A stretch of 64,000 nt of DNA from Hirundichthys speculiger (taxonomy: Eukaryota; Chordata; Actinopteri; Beloniformes; Exocoetidae), in NCBI GenBank assembly GCA_018398805.1, contig JAGFBZ010000947.1, forward strand, positions 242,501-306,500. The letters are read 5' to 3'. Under the pieces are notes generated by a model. That model had not been told where the DNA came from. It made no database searches and saw only the letters and a program-made list of their open reading frames with translations. How positions within the stretch are numbered: position 1 is the stretch's first letter; every line of letters begins with the position of its first letter. Positions 57,128-64,000 of this stretch are shown in pieces. The translations under genes and the position numbers were made by a program.

Positions 57128-59022
57128 CTAATTGTAGGCTTTACTAAACAGAAATGTTTTCAATTTAGTTTTAAAGATGGAGATGGTGTCAGCCTCCTGA
57201 ACCCAAACTGGTAGCTGGTTCCATAAAAAAGGTTCCTGGTAGCAGAAGGCCCGTCCTCCAAACCTACTTTTAGATATTCTAGGAACGACGAGTAATCCTG
57301 CACTCTGAGAGCGGAGAGCTCTATTAGGAGCATAACATGCTATCAAGTCTTGTAAATAGCGCGGAGCTAGGCCATTAAGAGCCTTATATGTGAGAAGCAG
57401 AATTTTAAACTCAATTCGAAATTTCACGGGAAGCCAATGGAGGGAGGCTAACATGGGAGAGACGTGATCTCGCTAACGGATTCCTGTCAGCACCCTCGCT
57501 GCTGCGTTCTGGATCAATTGAAGGCTATTCAGCGAGCTTTTCTGACATCCTGCTAACAACGCATTACAATAATCCAGTCTAGAGCTAACAAACGTGTGGA
57601 TTAATTTATCGGCATCACCCTGGGAGAGGATGCTCCTGATCTTGTAGATATTTTGGAGATGAAAAAAGGCAGTCTTGCAAACCTGATTAATATGCTGCTT
57701 AAATGACATATCCTGATCAAAAATAACTCCAAGGTTTTTCACAACTGTGCTGGAAGCCAGCGTAAATCCAGTCAATCCGTTCCTCAGGTGTTTGGGACCA
57801 AAGACAGTAACCTCTGTTTTATCCGAGTCTAGAAGTAAAAAGTTAGAGGACATCCAGGACTTAATATCATTAAGACACCCTTGAAGTTTAGCCAAAGGTT
57901 TTGTTTCCTCTGGTTTCATAGATAAGTACAGCTGCGTATCATCAGCGTAGCAATGAGAGTTTATGCCATGGCTCTGGATAATTTTTCCCAAGGGCAGCAA
58001 GTGAAAAGGATTGGTCCCAGAACTGAACCCTGTGGGACGCCATAGCAGACCCTAGTCCGTGTAGAAGAAACGTCATTAACATGGACGAACTGGAACCTGT
58101 CAGATAGGTATGACTTAAACCAGCCTAATGCTGTCCCTTTAATTCCAACAGTGTGCTCTAATCTGTACAGCAAAAGGCCGTGATCAACGGTATCAAAAGC
58201 AGCACTGAGGTCCAGCAGAACAAGGACAGAAACTAATCCATTGTCTGAGGCCATGAGGAGGTCGTTGGAGACTCTAATCAGTGCAGTTTCTGTGCTATGA
58301 TGAGTTCTAAACCCTGACTGAAAGACCTCAAATAGATCATTTCTATGCAGGTGTTCTCCTAACTGGCTAGCAACTATTTTTTCCAGAATTTTAGAGATAA
58401 ATGGAAGGTTGGATATTGGTCTATAGTTTGCCAAGATGTCCGGGTCAAGGGATGGTTTCTTGAGCAAAGGTTTAATGACTGCAACTTTAAAAACCTGTGG
58501 TACATATCCTAATTGCAAAGATAGGTTAATCTGATCCAAAATTGATATACCAATAGAGGATATAACATCCTTGAACAGTCGAGTTGGGATGGGATCCAAC
58601 AGACATGTAGATGGTTTAGCTTTACTGGTAGTTGAGGTCAACTCAGAGAGGCCCACAGGAGAAAAACAGTCCAGAGTCAAATCAGAAACGGAAGAAATCA
58701 ACGAAACTGCAGGGATGTCCACAGCCGCCGACAGCTGGGCCTGGCCGATCTCATCTCTAATTTTGATTATTTTCCCACTAAAAAAGCTCATAAAGTCTTC
58801 ACTACTGAGAGTAGCAGGAATGCATGGACCAACAGAGTTGTGACTCTTTGTCAGCCTGGCTACAGTGCTGAACAGAAAACGTGGGTTATGTTTGTTCTCT
58901 TCTATTAGCGAAGAATAATAAGATGTTCTAGCTCTGCGTAGGGCTCTTTTGTAGAGTATTAAACTATCTCTCCAGGCACGATGGGAGTCCGCAGATTTAC
59001 AGGAGTACCACCTCCTTTCCAT
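57128..59022 (-). pseudogene. L2-like reverse transcriptase, frameshifted
   Basis: Three consecutive minus-strand frames together give an RT domain and C-terminus. 59022-57961 has PANYRPISNLPF-type sequence (here ANYRPISNLPFISKILEK), QSGFRTHHSTETAL, LLDLSAAFDTVDH and GVPQGSVLGPILF. 58000-57473 has the catalytic YADDTQLYLS and FVSSRLDYCNALL. 57454-57128 has the tail HWLPVKFRIEFKILLLTYKA and the end FKTKLKTFLFSKAY. Frame changes occur near 57990 and 57465. In intact elements this enzyme copies the LINE RNA at the nicked target. The copy is dead but not old, as long frames survive. Confidence 0.9.
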
Positions 59023-59419
59023 TTTACCTGTGAATATGTGAATTATACCAGGGAGCTGAGCTCCTGAGATCAGGAGGAGGGAAATAATTAAATAATATAA
59101 ATAATTTAAACAATTCCCAAACCCACTGAATCACTTGACAATTAAAAGAATAAATCTATAATATAAATTAAAAAATAAGTGCTAAAAGAATAAATAAATG
59201 CTGATAATAATAATAAAGGTGAACAAATACATGCAAAACATATAAACCAATAAGAAACAATAACATACAAGGACAAAACCTGTAGATTCAGTGGGGAAAA
59301 AAGGGAGAAAACGACCATAAAATGATTAAAATCAGAAATAAAATACTTAAAATAAAGAAACAATGAAAACACCCTGGATAAAACCATCTAGTCACTGTGT
59401 TAAGTGCTGAATTAAAAGA

Positions 59420-59580
59420 AAAATCTAGAGTTAGAGTTAAACTACAGTTCCAGGTTAACTAGAGTTGAGGTTAAACTAGAGTTAGAGGTGAACTAAAGTT
59501 AGGGTTAAAATGGAGTTAAGGTTAAACTAGAGTTGGAGTTGAAGTCAGAGTTGATATTAGAGTTAGCGATAAAATTACAT
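59420..59580. repeat. Right-hand remainder of the GTTAGGG-like minisatellite
   Basis: GAGTTAGAGTTAAACT-type units as at 54345-55310, indicating a single array divided by the LINE. Confidence 0.75.
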
Positions 59581-59915
59581 CCATCCATCATCTATTTCCC
59601 CTCAATCCTCTGCAGGGTCTCAGAGATCTGCTGGAGTCTTTCCCAGCTCTCTTCAGGTCTACAGGCAGGGGTCCACCTGGACAGGTCTCCAGTCCATCAC
59701 CTGGACAGGTCTCCAGTCCATCACAGGACCACATGAACCCTCCCAAACACTCCTCCAGGTGATCTAGAACCAGCAGGTAACCTGACATGCAGGTGTCTGG
59801 ACTGATGGAGGAAGCTGGAGAACCTGGAGGAAACCCACAGAAAGACCTGCTGAGGTTCAGACCAGGAACCTTCTAGAGACACCAGAGACCACCAGGACTC
59901 CCTGCTGCCTGTGTT
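59580..59915. repeat. Dispersed repeat fragment (CATCCATCCATC type)
   Basis: Begins CATCCATCCATCATCTATTT and includes a duplicated CCTGGACAGGTCTCCAGTCC; resembles 3' pieces of RTE-type LINEs in fish. Class is uncertain. Confidence 0.45.
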
Positions 59916-60054
59916 AAAATTAGAGTTAGAGTTAAATTGGAGTCAGAGTTGATTTAGAGTTAGGGTTAAATTAGAGTTAGGGTTGAAAGTAAATGTTAGA
60001 GTTTAAATTAGAGTTAGTTTTTAAATTTCAGTTAGAGTTAAATAGAGTCATCTG

Positions 60055-60720
60055 AGCAGTGCCACAGGCTGATAGCATCCACGCCGTGCCGCACTGAGGC
60101 ACTGATTTATACAAAAGAGGGCCAAACCAATAACTAACTACATATGCAATATTTTTTATTTTATTTTATTTTATTTATTTAAAGGACCGTGTGCAGTGGC
60201 ATTAAAAAGATGGCTGCACCAGATTTAGCACCAAGCTAATTTCCATCTGTAGTCCTTAACACAGATAAACAGTAAGACAAAAAGGCAAAGAACATAAAAT
60301 ACAACAAAATAAAATCACAAAAACAATTGGATAAATTTACAATAGCTTAAAAAACAATAAAAATGACTACTCTTTACAATGCATCCTGTACAGAATAATG
60401 CGAGAATAAAATGAGCCCCTTAATGTGAGGAAGACTGGTTGCTGAGCAGCCAATTTTTGACTGCATGTGAAAATATTATATAATCTGGAATTGCAATTTA
60501 ACTGTTCAGACGGTCAATATTTCTGTTTAAATTCCCATTTCTATTAACTGAATGTGATATTCTATTTTTTTTTTTAGATTTTCATAAGTTGTAAGACATA
60601 ATCATCAAAATTATATCAAATGAAGACTTGAAATATCTTGAGTTGCATGTTATGAACCTGTCCTATTAGTTTCACCTTGTAAATCTAGCACAATATTCAG
60701 ATTTTTTGATTTTCACCTGT
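60055..60720. other. AT-rich sequence, possibly retroelement-derived
   Basis: TTTTATTTTATTTTATTT tract at 60150-60185, then sequence rich in AATAAAA. No coding frame; looks like a LINE 3' region, but the family is not recognised. Confidence 0.3.
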
Positions 60721-60867
60721 AGACTTGAAGTTGAAATTAGAGTTTGTATTAAATTACATTTATGGTTGAAATTAGAGTTAGAGTTAAATTAGAATTGGTT
60801 AAAAATTAGAGTTGAAATTACAGTCGAGGTTAAATTTGGGTTTGGGGGGTCAGGGTTAATTGCTGTA

Positions 60868-60931
60868 ACTGCAGCCCCCTGCTGGCCGCTGCCTGTAACT
60901 GCAGCCCCCTGCTGGCCGCTGCCTGTAACTA
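60868..60931. repeat. Duplicated 30-bp element containing CTCF-like cores
   Basis: Two copies of TGCAGCCCCCTGCTGGCCGC. The reverse strand reads CCAGCAGGGGGCTG, one base off the CTCF core. Confidence 0.6.
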
Positions 60932-61379
60932 CAATCAATACAACTGCAGTCAAATCTTGTTGGTATTTTGTAAGGTTTAAATGAACAGCTGAATTTATAT
61001 TGGAATAAACTTTAAACTGTATTTGGTCTTTTTTTTCCCCCACATGTTGAATAATAAAACATTTTTTGCTCTGTTCTGTTCCTGTTGGAAACCGGACACC
61101 TTCAGCACTGATGAAGATTATTCAAGTAACTTCTTTTTTTATTTAGATGTGAGACTTTCTGGTTTTATTTTCAAATGAGAATTTGTTTTCACTTTCTCAG
61201 AATCTTTTATTTGAAAATGCAAAACAAACATGGATCATGTAAAAATAATGAAACGACAGTTTTCTCGCGTTTCATTGAGTTTATTTTTTTAAAATAAACC
61301 TTTGGTTTAGTCATGAAGTGGTACAGAGGTGATGGACGGACACAAACCCCGCGTATGTTGCAACGGAGGCCGTTTGTCA

Positions 61380-62160
61380 CCGGGGCGCGTGGATGTGACG
61401 CGCTCAGACAGCTGATCTGTCTCAAGTGTGTTGTGTCTCTCAGCTCCGTCCTTGTCTCAATGTCCCCTAACTCACCGTGACTGACTGCGGCGGGAAAGAT
61501 GAGCCGCCCCGCAGCTGCTGCTGCAGCACGTGCGCTGCGAGGACAGGCGCGCTCCTGCCCGGAGCTCCGGGTTCGGTCCATAATAAAGGCTTTATGTGCG
61601 TGTGGGCCTGATGTGTCGGTGCTCACGGAGGCTGCTGAGCAGATGAAGGAGGTTTTTGTCTCTTCAGACAGACACAGTTCCTTTTTATCTCAGTTTTGTG
61701 CTCAGTTTGACGCAGAGCGCAGAGAGGACAGCGGCGCTCTTGTGCTGCTGTGTACCGAGGCTGTTTCAGAGAGGGGGTGAGGGAGGTGGTGAGGGGGGTG
61801 ATGAGGGGGTCCGTGACCCGCCCAGGGCTCAGGTCTGGACACGCAGGGAGGCAAACGCCCGTCCCAGTAGCCTGCTGCTGTGAGAAGGACGCAGAAATGA
61901 GAGCGGGTTTGAGGCGGAGGAAGCTGCGGCTCCGTTTGCGTGACGTTTTGTTGTGGGAGAAACACCTCCAGCCGCCAGGACAGTGATCCACCCGCACGAG
62001 CCCCCAGTCTGTCTGCGGGCTGTGTTGTTGTCGTGCTGTCAGACCGGATCTGAGCTCTTTTCTCGGCAGCTGAGGCTTCAGACCGAGCGTTTGCGCGCTG
62101 AACTGATGCGTCTCCAGCTGCAGATGTTTGTTTGCTGTTGTTGCTCACTTTGACGGTAAT
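61380..62160. other. CpG-rich region with an unrecognised open frame
   Basis: GC- and CpG-richer than its surroundings, like a promoter or first-exon region. One + strand frame at 61499-61780 (93 aa) begins MSRPAAAAAARALRGQ and contains VFVSSDRHSSFLSQFCAQFD; opposite-strand frames overlap it. No domain, splice partner or polyadenylation signal supports a gene, so coding status is open. Confidence 0.25.
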
Positions 62161-62169
62161 TTCAATTTC

Positions 62170-64000
62170 CAATCTGTGTTACAGCTTTTCTAGAATAAAT
62201 AAATAAACATTTAAGAAAATAACTCTTTTAAATGCGTGAAATAAAGAAAGGGAGTTGTCTTTGGCGCAACAGCGCCGTTTGGAACATTATTTCGTTTTAC
62301 TCGCCGCTCTTCTGGATTTATTTTAATATTTTATAAATGTGCCTCTAATTTTTTTTTTTAGCATAATTGCTAAAGTTGAGACTAAATAATATTTTTTTAC
62401 CTTTTAAACTGGTAACTCTTCTACTTTTTCCTCTCTGGGCCCGTTGGAGAGCTCTCTGTGCCTTTGGATGCACCTGCGCACTTTTGGAGAGGTCTACTTG
62501 GATACGCAGCGCTTTTTTTTGGCACAGTTGGATTTTTCTTTCATAGAAAAATTTCCTTCACGATTTTTTTGGTCGAATCGACAATAAAAGCACCTATTTT
62601 ACCAATAAATGCCACCTCTGAAGTATCTGCAGCCTCCCAGAAGCGCTGCGAGGTCTAGAAACGCACAGAAAACAGCTGAGAGTTCAGCTGCGCGCGCACA
62701 GGCGAACGCGCTTCAGGAACAACTGTTCGACTGCTGGATGGAGCAGAATAAGTTGAAATTTCAGGGGGTGGGCAGGTACTTTAAGAGAGGGGGGCTTTGC
62801 TGTTTGTAGCCACTTGTGTTCCATTTTATAAAGCCATATTGGAGTTTATGTCTAAATGGGGCCCAAATGGCATTTTGTGAATTTGGGGGCCAATTGGGCT
62901 CTTTAGAAATGGTTTTGCCCAATTTGATCACCCCTACATATTCAACATGCATGGAAGTGTCCTTTTTGCAGGGATTGCTGGGAAGAAGAAGGAGGCTGGC
63001 GGTATTGGGACTGTGAGGAGGAAGCTGGTGGAGGCAGCCAGGGACTGAAGGTATGAAATCCTCTCCTCTGCTGCGGCCGCTGGCGCTCAGCGGCGGCGGG
63101 AAGGCACATAAGACTCTGCACGAGGGATATTGACAGAAAAATCGAGGTTTTCAGGTATATTTAGGTGCCTTTGGAGGGTTTGACAGCAGGGAGGGAGGGT
63201 CAGGGCCCGTGCGCTCTAACGAGGAAACATGGAGAGGCGGCTAGAGGGAGCCAGAGCTGGCTGGGGGGGGGCTGGGGGGAGGTCCGGTGGTTCTGGGCTG
63301 TCAAGGCGGGAAGAGACTGCTGATTTTAGGACTCACAAACAAAGAGGAACACCAGGTGACACTTTTAGACCTCAGTTGTTGTTCATCAGTGGCTGTTGGA
63401 GCAGATCTGGTTTCTGGATGTTTCCTGCAGGAAGAAGCAAAAAAAAACTCTCAGGAAACATGAAAAAACTCCAGAGCAGCATTCAGATGACACGTGAGGA
63501 CTTTAACTTTTAACATCTGCTGACAGTTTTCATAAAGTACAACATGTTTTATTTGGATTAGCTTAGCATAGCCGAGCTCATAGAATTACATTCAAGATGG
63601 CTCCTCCACTGACAGGTGAGACAGGTGAGAGCAGACAGACACTTCCTGGTCAGGCTGGAACTGTCGTCAGAGACCAGCTCTGCTCCGGGACTCCGCCTCC
63701 AGGTCCAGGTCCAGGTCCAGGTACCACATCCAGACCTTCTGAGCTCAGATCATCACCTGTCTGCTGTCAGGTGATCTGTGACTGACAGCTGTGATTGGTC
63801 ACCCCGTTAACGGCCTCTAATTTAACGATTGAAATATCTAAAATCCACACTTGGAAAAATGAAGTTGACCTTTGAAATAAAACATCTTAAAGTTAATTTA
63901 GTGATATTTGAATCATTTAAAGGGTTAATTTAACAGATAATCCAGGTCTGTTTGAACCAAAATCACCTCATTTATAAAATATACTCGCATTTATTCAAAT
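62170..64000. other. No recognised gene to the window edge
   Basis: Mixed sequence with a G-rich stretch (63255-63290) and a short (CCAGGT)n run at 63700-63722. Frames of 60-95 codons (for example 63229-63513) lack domains or codon-like composition. It could include 5' untranslated exons of a gene beyond the right edge (a donor-like GAAG/GTATGA at about 63049), but this cannot be shown. Confidence 0.3.

Larger units (their letters stand above)
55530..59040 (-). mobile_element. L2-like LINE, 5'-truncated
   Basis: Reads on the minus strand from about 59040 to a 3' end near 55530 with a TTGAATTGAACTGAATTGAA tail typical of fish L2-type elements. Coding remnants occupy 59022-57128; the 3' UTR contains a 45-bp minisatellite. 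The endonuclease region is missing. It lies in a minisatellite that continues on both sides. Confidence 0.85.

Noticed and set aside
61623..62172. Minus-strand frames in the CpG-rich region
   Set aside because: Open by base composition; no domain, splice signals or homology recognised.

Overview
The window looks like euchromatic but extremely repeat-rich DNA from a ray-finned fish, probably a percomorph teleost. The evidence is split genes with GT-AG introns, short tRNA-derived SINE sequence, L2-type LINEs, many hAT, piggyBac and Tc1 elements of kinds common in fish, and fish-type genes carrying a KEEPCD motif or a DUF4806 domain. No bacterial, organellar or CRISPR feature is seen. More than half of the window is tandem repeat or transposon.

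Layout. 1-6190: five unrelated tandem arrays and no convincing gene. 6605-40522: gene A, read on the + strand. Its two 5' exons (6605-7246) encode a coiled coil and a KEEPCD motif. Its 3' exons (31354-40522) end in a DUF4806 domain. The roughly 24 kb intron between them holds a nest of transposons. 45617-52068: gene B, a complete four-exon model (453 aa) on the + strand, whose N-terminal half is paralogous to gene A but which ends in a duplicated AWRAASRRYYA motif. 52220-59040: a Tc1-type element with another element inside it, then a 5'-truncated L2-like LINE on the - strand, flanked by GTTAGGG-like arrays. 59400-64000: dispersed repeats and a CpG-rich stretch without a confident gene.

The most interesting object is at 10128-29828. 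It is a 19.7 kb DNA-transposon-like unit bounded by short inverted ends (TAGAGGTCT), subterminal GGGTC/GACCC clusters and a perfect 8-bp target duplication (AACTACAG). It carries two co-oriented genes. One is an apparently intact ten-coding-exon gene (14978-21544, 522 aa, PB1-like N-terminus and SAMD3-like body). About 40 bp behind it is a decayed C2H2-finger, transposase-like gene (21569-28700). The unit sits inside a smaller 8-bp-TSD element (ends 9670 and 30116, TSD GTTTCCAG). It is itself invaded by a hAT element (23357-25329, TSD GTCCAGGT), which contains a further element (24047-24732, TSD GCTCAGGT). All four insertions keep perfect 8-bp duplications, so the order of events can be read directly.

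Genes A and B look like diverged tandem paralogues of a fish nuclear-protein family: they share an N-terminal coiled coil, a SUMO-like V/L-K-E-E-P-C-D motif, and E-box plus CRE-like promoter sites. Several of their introns have acquired their own minisatellite (units of about 22 to 52 bp). One such array, inside the transposase-like pseudogene, appears to have grown from its coding sequence.
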